A DNA stretch of 64,000 nucleotides from Molossus alvarezi (lineage: Eukaryota; Chordata; Mammalia; Chiroptera; Molossidae), in contig CM073889.1 of NCBI GenBank assembly GCA_037176705.1, positions 105,107,890-105,171,889 of the forward strand, given 5' to 3'. The notes beneath the pieces were generated by a model. The model had not been told where the DNA came from, ran no database searches, and worked only from the letters and a program-made list of their open reading frames with translations. Shown in pieces: positions 1-12,200 of the stretch (positions within the stretch are counted from its first letter, which is position 1; each line of letters starts with the position of its first letter). The translations under genes and the position numbers were made by a program.

Positions 1-602
1 TGTCCAAACCTAGACATAACCCAAGTGTTAATCTCTCTCTGCGAGACTTCTCTTCCACCGGTATATTTAGGGAAAGGTGGGTTTATCTCACATTTCCCTT
101 AGTTATTTCTCTGTAGCGCATGTTCTCGCTCATTTCTCTCAGCTTGGGGTGGGGCTCCATTTGTTTTATAAGCAGCCAGTGTCTGGACACTACAGCCACT
201 GTCCTCATGAGAGGATGCTGCTACTTTAAGGCTGGCTTCGGCTGAATGGTGATACGGAGAAGGACCCACTGTCTTCTACTGCTCTGTTACTTTATTCTTT
301 ACCATGTCACCAACACAAAACAGTCCCGAAGGAATAAACTGGAGGTTATCTTTGTTTGGATATAGGTTTAATTGTGGAAACAAAGAGACCCAACATTACT
401 AATGGCTTAACTGTGATGGGAGTTTGTATCTCTACCACATCAAAGTCTTCAGATGGCTCTCCTTCATGTTATGATGATGGCTCTCTTTCATGACAGGAGC
501 AGGGGCCAGACTTCTATCTTGTTGCTTTGCCATTTCAAGGCGGCTGCATGTAAGGGCCAAGGGTGCACCAGCTTGTCTGTATCCCAGGAGATTCTTTTAA
601 AC

Positions 603-849
603 TTTTTTTTTTTTTATTCTCACCCGAGGATGTTTTTCCATTTATTGTTCAGATAGAGTGGGAGGAAGAGAGAGGAAGAGAGAGAGAAACATCGATGTGA
701 AAGGGACACATAGAGTGGTTGCCACCCGCACGACCAACCCGGCTGGGGACAAACTGCAACTGAGATATGTGCCCTTAGTGGGAACTGAATGAACCAGGTC
801 TCTCCGGACCGCAGGCTGACGCTCTACCACTGAGCCAAACCGTCCAGGG
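603..849 (-). repeat. VES-type SINE
   Basis: It begins with poly(T) and CTCACCCGAGGA and ends at the tRNA-like head (CCAGGGC read on +). It is flanked by imperfect target duplications, cccaggagattcttttaaa (583-601) and cccaggagagtcctttaaa (850-868). Confidence 0.93.
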
Positions 850-1440
850 CCCAGGAGAGTCCTTTAAAGGAAAGCCTGGGAGTTGCACACATCACTTTCA
901 CAACCATCCTGTTGGCCAAAACGTAATTGCACTTTCCTGTCTAGCTGCAAGGGAGGCTGGGATGTTCTGGGTGGCCAACTAGCCAGCTTCAACTCAAAGG
1001 TCTATTGTTATGAAAAGAGGAGAATCTATACTGAAGGATAGTTAGCAATCTCTGCGTTAGAGGGAGTTATAAAAAAGGAGAAAACTAGAAAACTTAAATG
1101 ATAAATATGACTGTTCCCAGAGTCCAACAGAAAAGACAAAACTATTAGAATCTCTTTGGGAGGAATGCTGTCCCCTAGCAGACATTGTCCAGTTCCAACT
1201 TTGCTTTCCTATTTCAGGTGTGCCTTCTTCTATTAAAGGAAAATGTGCACTTCCTTCCACAGAAGTAGTTCTCACCTTGGGTCCCTTCTCCAGCGCTATT
1301 AGATGCAACAACCTGTAGCTGTATCTTTGCCAAATTCTGAGTTGTTTTACCCACAAGTGACATGAGCATAAAACCCCAGAGTCAGCTTTTGTTGAGGTGA
1401 ACTCGTGCCTCTTTATTCTCCAGCAGACCGTAGTTAATGG

Positions 1441-1492
1441 GATGTGTGTGCACGCGCATGCACACGCACACACACACACACACACACACAGC
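1441..1492. repeat. (CA)n microsatellite
   Basis: An interrupted GTGTGTG/CACGCG start leads into about 12 pure CA pairs. Confidence 0.95.
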
Positions 1493-2294
1493 CCACTCAC
1501 AGGGATCAAAGTTATCCTTAGATTCAATTCAGCTTGACTCTAAATAATGAAGAGGAATGCCTTTTAAGGGCCATAACTGCACAGACACTGCAGCCTGCAG
1601 CACGGAGGGGCTGATGCTTTACGTGGAGTAGCGTGAGTTTCTCCTTGCTCACGGGAGACTCATTGCTCTGTTCAGACATCAGGACCTAAGGACTCCTGTT
1701 TGGCTATTGAAGGACCTTTGGAAATTACACTTTTCCTCCCTTTTAGGTTAGATAAAAGTTTTACTTAAGGTGTACTTCTGTCTCCCCAAACTAACCTATG
1801 TAGGTCATAATAAAACAAAATGTAAATATATACTTGTCTGTTTTCAGAGTAAACCCAGTGTCTGCTGGGTGTGGCAGTGAGGGCTGGGTTTCTAATTCTG
1901 GTTGCTTCAGCGTTCTCTGTAGTTTGAGAATTCTGAGCCTGCGCATCTTCCAGCCAGTCCTTTGCACTCACTTCTCTCTGCTTTGCCCACGTCGGCTCCA
2001 GCTCTGCTGTCACGGAGAGTGGGCTGCATCCTGCTCGCGGTGAATAGCCCCTTGTCACCGAAACCCTGGCTTGCCTTTCTCCAGCAGCTCCGCTCCTCAG
2101 AAGTGCCCTTCTAGACTCAGCATGAGTATCTAAGGGAGAAGCGTACAGAAATACAGAACTTCTAAGTTATCGAGGTGAATACCCCCCATTCTCGTCTCTC
2201 CTTGCACCTTTCTAAGCAGATGAGACATTTAACTGCAAAGAAGTTTTCAGAATGTATATATAATTTGGGTCTAGAAGATTATGTTATTAAATTC

Positions 2295-2410
2295 AAGTTG
2301 AACAGGGCGGGTGGGAGCAGGAAGGAGGGAGTCAATGGGGAAAAAAGAGGGACATCTGTAATACTTTAAACAATTTAAAAATAATATGCCGGAATAATTC
2401 AATAAAATAA
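2295..2410 (+). repeat. Bat LINE-1 3' end fragment
   Basis: GGTGGGAGCAGGAAGGAGGG, GTCAATGGGGAAAAAAGAGGG and ACATCTGTAATACTTTAAAC match the terminal part of bat LINE-1 3' untranslated regions as I know them, followed by an A-rich tail. Confidence 0.65.
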
Positions 2411-4802
2411 AATAATATTGGATTATAACTCAAAGTATGAAATAAATATCAACACTGACATAAATACATGATTAATAAATAAATAAATGGATGGAGACTA
2501 AGCAAATCTGTGCAGAAGAATCTCAAGGAATTCCAAAGTCCGATCCATTTTTCAATCCCAGGTCAAGAAAGAGTTTAATGCTAAACAAAAGAAATGTTAA
2601 TTTAAAAAAGAACCCAGGACATCCTAAAGAAATCTGAATGTCTGATGAATTAACATCGGAGAGGTGAGGCATGTTACAGGGAGACATTCTGTCTTCAAAA
2701 ACAATTAAAACAATGTAGATAACTTTCTGTCTTAGCAAAGGGCTGCCCGTGAAGTTCATTGTTTTAAATGATTTCCAATCCTGTAGTCCTATACTACAGT
2801 GTCGGCCCATCCTTCAGAGCCCTTTTACCTCTCCCTTAGAAAAATGAGGCTGGAGTAGGTGTGTTTAGCTGACTTCGAGGAGGGTAGACTTTGACAATGT
2901 CATTTTTCCTCTTTCTTCCCATCCTTACCCACCACCCTCCCTGAATATCATTTTAGGGGTATTTAAAAACTATCCCTTTAGCTAAAAGACAAATGAAAAG
3001 TATGTTATTTATTCCCCCAGGGCTGTTCCTATTCCCCTTTGGCAAGCCCTGGAAAAGGTGGATACATTCGAAGGTGTGAAAGGGATCAGGGGAGGACCCG
3101 GGTGAATTGGGTGTATTGGGGATTTCCGCTCTCCTTAAGCCAGGCCTTGCCATCACCACCTCTCACTTACCTGCTTCTGTGCCAGAGAATCATGTTTATC
3201 CAGCAGCTTTGCACCCTATCGCCGGGCCTGTTGGAGGGGTATATTTGCATAATGCTTCTAATGCATGCTTTCAACCGTGCTCACCTTCATAGCTTCAAGG
3301 ATCCAGTCTTGTTAAATCTTGTCTCCTGTGAAAGAGTTTAGCGTTAACGCCGTACTAACTTCCAAGACCTAGGAGCAAAAGAAGTGCGGCAGGTACATTA
3401 TCAGCTGCGCGTTTACCCTGTATTTCCCTCCCTTCTCTGTTCCAGGCAGATAGCTTGCTCTAGGTTTTGTTTTTTTGGCTCAGAGATATTTGTGGGATGG
3501 AAGGGAGAAGCAGCCTGACCTTCCCTCCTTCCCTTTCTTCGCCCTACTTCCCTTCCTTGGAAAAGACTCGACAATTTAACAGTTGAGGGGGATGTTCTAT
3601 CAGGGGAAGAGAAACAGACACGGCCTTTGAGGGCCTGGAGAAACGGAGGTGGAAGATTCTTCCCAAACTGATGCGAAAGAGGTCTCAGGGAGTGAGAGTA
3701 AATGCATCACGTTGGGGCCACGTCTGAGGAAGCGGGAAGACCCCGGGAAAACAGCATCTGGATTAAGAGAAATCTTGGGCGTGAGGACTGCCAGCCCAAG
3801 GGAAGCTCCGCTAATGGTCACTCGTGCCAGAGTGACCAGTGCTCAGAATGAGGACGTTCACCTCGGGCTCTCCTGCCTGCTCTGCTCTCCACGCGACCCC
3901 GTCGCTTCTGGTGACTAGGATCAAAATGAAGGCTTGGTGCCATATTAAGTTGATTAAGAAGCAATAAAACAGCAATATTTCCTAAACACCTGAGCTTCTG
4001 GACTGAGAGTCAGAGCTGCTGCACTAGAACTAATTCATGACTAATTGATTGGAGGGGAGAACATTGATTTTCACACCACAGGCAAATGTTGGAGGAAGCC
4101 CCCGCAAAAGCAGAAACTGGGTGTAGCTTCCTGTAGTACGGAAGAAGGGAAGGAAGAAGTCTCAGTAGATATACAGGATTGTTTTCAAGAACCCTAGCCA
4201 GGGTTTCTTTTAGAGAATATGCACATTTTGAGATCTTAGTTGTGTAAAATCATTCCGGGCACGAGTGGGGAGAGAGCCAGTGACCCCCAGGTGTCCTGTC
4301 CCTTCCACATTCAGCGGATACACTTTCTCTTCTCCGGAAAGAGTCCTGGGCAGGGAGTCAGGGCCCGGACTCCACACCTGGGCCTTGGATAAGCCATTTA
4401 CTCCTGAATGCATAGACTCAGGGGCCTGGCATACCCGAGAGTCCCCCTAAAATAAAGGTGCATCTTTTATTTTGAAAATTTGAGGATGGGGAGCCGGCTG
4501 TGGGGAGTGTAGTGTGAATAACACTAGGCTCACTCTGAGGACCAAGTCTCAAAAATTATGTCATCAGAGTAAATAAAATCAATGTTTCACCAAGTCTTCT
4601 AAAGTCCACCAAAACAAATGCAGACACAGCTTCTTTTTTCAATTTTTATCTTTTTCTGGGACTTTATATATCCTAGCAGCAAACAATTTCCATCCTAATC
4701 CGAGAATGCAGACAAACTTCTCTGGGTGACAATCTCCATTCTGTTCAATCTTAGACCAGTAAAGATTCTTACTTTTTTTTGATTTCTTGAAAGTGGCTTG
4801 TT

Positions 4803-4975
4803 AACCTGTTTATTCCTCACCACAGTCTAGGAGTTAGGTGTCGTTATTATCCTCAGTGTCTCTGTTTTATAGAGAAGAGGCTGAGGCACAGAGGAATTAA
4901 GTCCAAGCAGCTGGGCCAGATCCTGAACCTGGGTAGCCTGACTCCAGGGCCTGGCACTTAACCAGTCTTCTGCAC
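4803..4975 (-). repeat. MIR-type SINE
   Basis: TTTTATAGAGAAGAGGCTGAGG, CACAGAGGAATTAAGTCCAAG and CTGAACCTGGGTAGCCTGAC match the complement of the MIR consensus. Confidence 0.8.
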
Positions 4976-5394
4976 TGGCGCCAAGACACTGAATCATCTC
5001 TGACTCTTAACCTTTGCCAACAATGTAATTTATATGCTGTACAGGGTAGAATGCTTCGGGTTCTCAAGGACAATTTCATTGTTTTACATCATTCAAAGTG
5101 ACAGTGTCTAGGACAGTCTGTTACCAGTGTTGGGACAGTGAGTGAGGACAATGCCCCAGGAATACTAGTACTTTCCTTTGTGCCTAAACTCACATGCAAG
5201 TGACAATTAGAAGAGGGAAAAAAAAAAAGAATGGAAAAAGAAAACAAAGAAGAAAACCCTGAATGAGGTCTTGAAAAAACAGAGCAGAAAAACAGCATAT
5301 CTCAAATTTATTTTAATATAACTCACTTGAATTCAGTGCATGATGTACACAGTTTGTACTGAGATATTTGCGTTTCCAGGGAATTTTTTTCTGT

Positions 5395-5800
5395 TAGTGC
5401 ATTCTTTCTTTCTACTAAATTTATTGGGGTGACATTGGTTAATAAGATTATATAGGTTTCAAGTGTACATTTCTGATACATGATCTGTATATTGCATTGT
5501 GTGCCCACCACTCAAAGTCACATCATTTTCTGTCACCATCTATTTGGCGCCCTTTACCCTTCACTGACCTCCTCACCCGCCTTCCCTCTGGGAACCACCA
5601 TAGTGTTGTCTGTGTCTGTGAGTTTTTGTTTGTCTTGTTTGTTCATTTATTACTTTCAGTTTGATATCCCACAGATGAGTGAAATCATATAGGTGTTAAC
5701 TTTTTCTGACTTATTTTGCTTACATATTTTCAAGGTCCATCCATGTCACCACAAATGTCAGTATTTCATCTTTTCATATCCTTTCATTTTTTCAAATTTT
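5395..5800 (-). repeat. LINE-1 3' region fragment
   Basis: AAATTTATTGGGGTGACATTGG, TGCCCACCACTC and ATGAGTGAAATCATATAGGTG, then CAAGGTCCATCCATGTCACC, are typical of the complement of L1 3' sequence. No open reverse transcriptase frame remains. Confidence 0.75.
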
Positions 5801-5958
5801 ATGTCAGGTATTTGCATGCACAGAAGTAGATACCTATGAAATAAGTTGTATAGCAAACACCTTGCACAAAAATGTTCAGTCTTTGGACAGAGGATTCTAT
5901 TCTTGATTAATTTTTATATGTTAACCAAACTTATGTGTAACTATAAATCATTAAAAAA

Positions 5959-6139
5959 TTTTTTTCTTTAGTGATTTTAAAGAGAGAGGAAGAGAGAGAT
6001 AGAAACATCGAAGAGAGAGAACATGGATTGGCCGCCTCCTGCATGACCCCCACTGGGCACGTACCTTGACCAAGAATCAAACCAGTGACCTCTTGGTACA
6101 TGGGTCAATGCTCAAGCACTGAGCCACACCAGCTGGGCA
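5959..6139 (-). repeat. Bat tRNA-derived SINE, short type
   Basis: The copy contains GAGAGAGAGGAAGAGAG, CACTGGGCACGT and a degraded tRNA-like head (GAGCCACACCAGCTGGGC). Target duplications tataaatcatt lie at 5942-5952 and 6141-6151. Confidence 0.9.
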
Positions 6140-7204
6140 TTATAAATCATTTTGAAAAAAATATAGAGAGCTATGGTAAAACTATGACATGAGTAACAAT
6201 AATAGAATTTTACAGTTCTGATGGTTGGGTGTTTTATTTCTCAGTTAAGCCCTACACACCTTTAAACATTTAGGCCACCTTTTGAGGAATGAGGAAATTG
6301 GGTAGCACTTCATGGTAATTATATTACATCATCAACCCCTATTTGATGATGATACTGAAAAAAATTACAATACAAGGTGGCAAGTTTAGATGGAGAAACT
6401 GGAGTTTGCTTAAGGAGAACTAGATGGACTTTCAGAAAATTTGAGAAGTCTGGTAGTAAACATTCCCATTTCATAATCACTTCCTAAACACACACACAAA
6501 CAGCCAGCTTAATCTCCCTCCCTTCCTCCCTTTGTTCCTTGCTTTCTTTAGCACATGTTTATTGAGTGCCTACTATATCCCAGTCCTTGCTTCAGGCACT
6601 CAGGGTGCAACAAGACCCACAGGACCATGACAATGTCTCTTCACTGCGGTTCCGTTTTCTTCATTTTCACTGCCGTCTCTCATCCATGATGTGGGCTACT
6701 GGAACTAGACCTCTAACCGCTTTCCTGTGCTTCAGCTTCTCCCTCTATTCTGTTGAGCATATGGCTACCAAATAAATCTTTCTAGTATGTTGCTTATCTG
6801 CATTCTCCATGCAGTGAGGGCCAAAATATTACCTACCCTCGTAGTTCAATGCATCTTGCAAGCAAAGACTCAACACAGTGAGTTCCCATTAAATATTGGT
6901 TCATGTGGGTATTCCCGGGCCCCCACTGGCTTCTCCCTCTCTACGGGGGAAAGGTTAGCTTCTCATCCATCATTTGTGCTCCCGCAAGATTTTGTTTAGA
7001 ACTTGACATGTAACATATTAGTGTAGTTCTGTTTGGTTCAAGGTTTATAGTATGGTTAGGTTTATGATACGCACATAAAAAGTATTCGGTCCTCAGGGTG
7101 ATGATCCTTCGTGGATAACAGGGGGATGGTGTGTGTCCGAGTACCTTTAGTGTTTCAGATTCAGCTCAGGCTGTCCATATATGGGGCATGGTTACTCCTG
7201 CTGT

Positions 7205-7297
7205 TATGCTGATGCAACACTACGGCTCAGGGAGACTGAGAGGGTCTAAATAACTTTCCTCAAGGCACACTGTGGCTGAACTGGGATTCACCCTGGG
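7205..7297 (-). repeat. MIR-type SINE fragment
   Basis: GGCTCAGGGAGACTGAGAGG, AACTTTCCTCAAGGCACAC and GAACTGGGATTCACCCTGG match the complement of MIR core sequence. Confidence 0.6.
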
Positions 7298-7378
7298 AAA
7301 TTAAAAATAGCAACAACAAAAAACCCTAGATCTGTCCCTACCCCTGAGAGATTCTAATTCAAGAAGAGGGTATGGGGC

Positions 7379-7421
7379 GGGTGTGTGTGCGTGCGTGTGT
7401 GTGTGTGTGTGTGTGTGTGTT
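7379..7421. repeat. (GT)n microsatellite
   Basis: GTGTGTGTGCGTGCGTGTG followed by a pure GT run. Confidence 0.95.
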
Positions 7422-7481
7422 GAGTATAAGTTAACTGCATTGTAAATGGATACATTTAACATTCCAGAGTAGTGTTTTTGT

Positions 7482-7738
7482 ATTTTTTTTAATCCTCACC
7501 CGAGGACATTTTTTCATTTTTGTTTTTGTTTTGTTCAGATAGAGTGGGAGGGAGGAGAGAGAGAGAGAGAGCGCGAGAGAGAAACATGTGAAACGGACAC
7601 ATTGAATGGTTGCCACCCACACGACCCAACCAGGGCCGGGGACAAACTGCAACCGAGGTACGTGCCCTTAGCGGGAACCAAATCTGGGTCTCTGGACCGC
7701 AGGCTGACGCTCTAACTGCTGAGCCAGACTGGCCAGGG
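7482..7738 (-). repeat. VES-type SINE
   Basis: A full-length copy with CTCACCCGAGGACATTTTTTC, GA-rich tract and tRNA-like head. The target duplication ccagagtagtgt lies at 7464-7475 and 7739-7750. Confidence 0.94.
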
Positions 7739-8822
7739 CCAGAGTAGTGTGTTTTTTGAATTATTTCCATATAATTCAGTCTGGTCTTTATAAAACTCTG
7801 AGTTTGAGTCCCTCCAAGTATTATGGTGGATGGCTGGATTGACTGGGTCTAAACCTGAGAAATTATATAATAAAAAAATATAGAAAATGAAAATTCCTTA
7901 TTAGTAGTTACTTTATTTCATTTAAAAAAGGGCAAAGAAAAAAAGAATGACAGAAAGTAGATGTTGCTTATCTCAACTAATGAAAACAGAAAACACGGAA
8001 GGAGAAATATAAAATACAAAAGCAAATTTCAGTTTACCTACAGCAATAATGTAAATTGCATCCTAAATAATATGTCCCATTTTGAAAACAGTATATATTT
8101 GCAAGTTCTAAAGTGAAAGTTACCTATTCCAAGTTACAAAATATGCATCCAGCTTATTTAAAACAAAGGCAGGATGACAGATTCCACACGTGAGAATTTT
8201 TAGCAACAGCACAGAATTCTAACACTGCTTTTTGCAAATCAGGGAATTTTTTTTTGGCAACATAGGGCACCATGAAGCAGGAACATATTAAAGAATTCGT
8301 CTACAAACTGACTGCATTCTTGCAAATGCCAGACGCTTACTGAAGGTATTTGCTATTTCGCAGAGCTGGTGAAGGGATTTGCTTTCTCTCTCTCTTGTTT
8401 CTTTAGTTCTCTTCCCGCCCAGCCCAGCTCCTGAGAAGTCAAACTTGCCAGGCGTATCTTTCATTGTCTCGGTCTCCACAGAGGCTCTTCCTGCATCAGC
8501 AGTTAACGTTGTGTTGTTGTTTTTTTGTTGTTTTTTTGTAGAAGGCAGATAAGAAATATTCATTTGAAGAATGAATCAGAATAACTGCAAAATTGCAGTC
8601 AAAGATATTTTCTTTTCTTTTATTCCATTAGAAGGATTGAAATGATATTTGTTCTTCTTGAAAGGTAATATATGTGTCCCAAGCCCAGGGCCTAGCAAGA
8701 GTGGACACTCACTAAATGGTAGTAAATTTTAAAAATCCCTTTTAAGATTTATTGCCAGAAAAATATTTGACCGCCCTAAGAAACTTGTTTGCTTTTTTAA
8801 AAAATGAATAATGAGAATTATA

Positions 8823-8940
8823 CAGGGTGGGGCAAAAGGAGGTTTGCAGTTGTTCATATGGAAAATAATATAGTAATTAATAAATAATAAACTTTGTTTC
8901 ACATACTCACAACTGTAAACCTACTTTTGTCCCCATCCTG
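8823..8940. mobile_element. 118-bp mariner-like MITE
   Basis: Inverted ends cagggtggggcaaaag (left) and the complement of cttttgtccccatcctg (right) continue inward as an imperfect palindrome of about 30 bases. TA dinucleotides flank both ends (8821-8822, 8941-8942), as expected for Tc1/mariner insertion. There is no coding capacity. Confidence 0.88.
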
Positions 8941-8979
8941 TATAATCTCACTTGTTTACCTATTTTATTTATTTAAAAA

Positions 8980-9191
8980 ATCTTTTTTAAATCCTCATCC
9001 AAGGATATGTTTTTATTGATTTTAGAGAGAGAGGAAGGGAAAGGGAGAGAGAGAGAAACATTAATCTGTTGTCTCTGGCACATGCCCCAACCAGGGACCC
9101 ACCCCGCAATCTGGTTGTGCCCTGCCTGGGAATTGAACCCGTGACCCTTTGGTGCATGGGACGACCTTCAACTGAGCCACACCGCCAGGGC
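8980..9191 (-). repeat. Bat tRNA-derived SINE, short type
   Basis: Tail TTTTTTAAATCCTCATCC, GA-rich tract and a head ending CGCCAGGGC. The target duplication acctattttat lies at 8958-8968 and 9193-9203. Confidence 0.9.
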
Positions 9192-9203
9192 TACCTATTT
9201 TAT

Positions 9204-12200
9204 ATAACTTATAGAACCTCAAAACTAAGTCTAGTGCTTAACTTCAATAATTATCTTTTTCTCGATACTTATACCTATTTCTAGTCATTTTACAATTGTA
9301 AAAAATCAGCCGTCTTATTTGGGTTTGAACATACTGACCAGCTTCAGTTGGATTTTGGAAGATAAGGAAGATGGAAACAAGAAAGAATGCTGTCAGGCCT
9401 CCAACTACGAAGACTTTTCAGACCTAAGGAGGCATCCAAACGAAATACAGAACATTCTATTAAAAATAAAACCGTCTATATGCCAACAACATGTATAATT
9501 TATTTTTCTTACTCTAGTGTTGAACGTTTAAAATATTTAAACTGTCACAGGGGAAATGGTGTGGATAACTGATTGATGCCTCAGTTAAAAAAACAAAACA
9601 AAACAGAAACCAATTTTTTACAAAGGTAAGAACTTTCCTGTTTTGTAAAGAGAATTCCGAGGGAAACAAAATGATTAATTTGTGCTGTGTTAGAACACTT
9701 CTGGGCGTCACGCTGCAGACATGGGTACACACGGACAGAGCCCGGCCCTGCACGCTGATCCTGTGGCGCTGCTTCCTGCTGGTGATCTTTGCAGAGTTAA
9801 TCAGCTCCTCTGTGCCTCCTTCCCTATTTGTAGACTCAAGAAACAACTCCTACCATTCGCAGTTGTAAGGATTTATAGAAATGTCTGCAGCCCGTCTGGT
9901 ACCGATGAAACGTTCCATAGTTAGGAGCTGGTGGATTAGTAACAACCAACAGCACACGCCTCTGCTAGCCTAGAAGTGTGCAGAACACGGGCCCCCCGGG
10001 GTCTCGCTGGACAGAGCTGCGTGAGCGCAGTAGGACCAGCAGCGAGCAAGCTGCCGCTTCCTTCCCAGGCGACCCTGGCCTTTCCTCGGCTCCACGAAGC
10101 TGGGCGTGAAGGGGAGGCTTGACCCTCTCTTTAATAGCAAGGGTTATGAAGTATTGTTTTTTGACTATATCAACTATCAAAAGTAGCACCCAGAAATGAA
10201 CATTGTATTATTGACGTAGAAAACACTTCACAGTTTTTTTTCATAAGGAAGAGAAAAAATACTTTAATTACCTATAATAATCACGATGAACGCGTTTTTC
10301 AGGCTGTGAGGTGGTTTTTCTACAACACCCTGGAATAATTACTGACTTTTGCCCCAAATCTGTCCTGGGTTAATTGCGTACATTTTCTGAGGATTCCCTC
10401 AGAGGTGTGGCAACATTCCGAAAGGCGGAATTGGCCCAGAACGTGATGCACGAGTTGAATGTGGAAACTGTGCCTGTCGGAGGAGCGGTCTCGATGCAGG
10501 TGGGGGACTGCAGGTGACTATAGGAAACAGCCTTTTCACCTGTTAGACTCCGTAACTGTACGTTTTTGCTTTGGAAGAAACTGATAATTTGATTTTCAAT
10601 TTGTCAAGGCTGCATAGATCCACTCATATAACAATTTAACTTTGGAACTCAGCATTTTTGCCACTTCTTATTGGTAAAAATGACCACGGCAGAGTCATGA
10701 GTTAAATGTGTATCAGTATTGACCCCTTAACTTTGTTTTCTCTAGGCAGTATGAAAACAAACAACTTTACCTGTAAATTGGTCTCCATCTATGAAAATAT
10801 AAAGGACAGAAACCCACTATATGTACCATCTAGATTTGTACTACCCAGAAAAGCAGGAGTTTTACTGCAGTGTAGCTATAAAGTCTAAATCGCACCACGT
10901 TTGACTCTGTCAGGACACCAGACAATGGCTGCACTTGACCTGCTGGGAGAAGGTTCCCTGGAGAGGGTAAGAACCGGTGGAAGGTGTCTGTCCAGACTGC
11001 ACGGGACCGGGTGGCCGTGCGGATGCAGATGCGTGCCTCCCAGGTATGAAGCTCAGGATTATTTCTTCCAGGGTGGGCCGAAGGCACGAGTTTACTGAAT
11101 GAATACCAAAGGTACAAATCACTGGAGGCCATGCATTGCACATGTGAGTGTGTGTGCAGGGGCTGGTGGAAAGGCTGTTTAATGCACTGCAGTTACTGCT
11201 GTTTTGCACTCTAGTGAAATATGCGTGGCTACCGAGGGACAATACCTTGGACTTTCATGCATGTCACTGAGCACCCCATGTATTTTAATGCACTATCATG
11301 TGGTATGTGTCTGTATTTTCAAAATATGTGGTCATCTGATGAGTCTCTCATCTCTGAGCAGCCGTGACCAGGGTGACCAACTGGCCTTATTTACCCAGGC
11401 CGATGGACTTTTTCAGAATCAGGACTTTGAGTTTTAAAGTGAGTAAAGTTCTGGGAAAAGCTGGACCAGTCAGTTACCCTGTGAAAAGCTCGGTCAGTAT
11501 ATGCCACTTCGAGTAGAAATAATATAGGAAATATAAAATCAATGCAATTTCCATAAAAGCGTGGCAGCCACGCTCGCCACAATAGCTGTGATTCTTTAAG
11601 TCTCACTGTGATTCTGCCCGCCGTTTCCTGCATGGTGTTGGGAACACGCAGCCGCGAATGCTGACCGACAGCCGAGGATTTCTGTACCAACTCAGCAGTG
11701 TATCAACAGAAGCAGGATTGATCCTGTAAGGAGTTGTAAACCACTTTCTCAGACTTGGAGGGACTCTGTAGGAAGTATTCAACAGAACAGGTAAAGGGCA
11801 GTATAACCCGCTGCGAAGGATCTTCGTGGTCTGTGACTGCCTCCTGTCGCATGCAGGTGTTTTGATGAGCCCAAGGAACACAAGGCAAAGAGCAGGGCTC
11901 TGGAGTCAGGCAGGATCCGGAAGGAACCCTACCTCCCCGACTTCTTGTCTGTGTAACCTTGATCAGGTTGCTTAACCTCTCTGAGCTTCTGTGACCTCAT
12001 CTCTGAAGCAAGATGTCTTTATTCTAGAATATTATTCTAGAGTATAATCTATTATACTCTCAGAGAATTATATTCCTTTCCGTTAGCCGCAGAGCTCAGT
12101 GGTGATCATTCGCTCATTGCCAATCTCCCTGTGAGCTCTGGGAGAAGTTTTAACTGGGTTGCTGTAATGGGCACGCGATCATTTTTGTTGAATGGAGAAA

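Larger units (their letters stand above)
850..4800. other. Intergenic, no gene seen
   Basis: Apart from the (CA)n tract and the L1 end at 2295, the sequence is unique to my eye. Open frames are at most 156 codons; the longest (1057-1527, -) owes part of its length to the CA run. No splice-bounded exon was recognised. Confidence 0.6.

Noticed and set aside
1057..1527. 156-codon open frame on the - strand
   Set aside because: Extended by the (CA)n repeat, which reads as Cys-Val; no domain.
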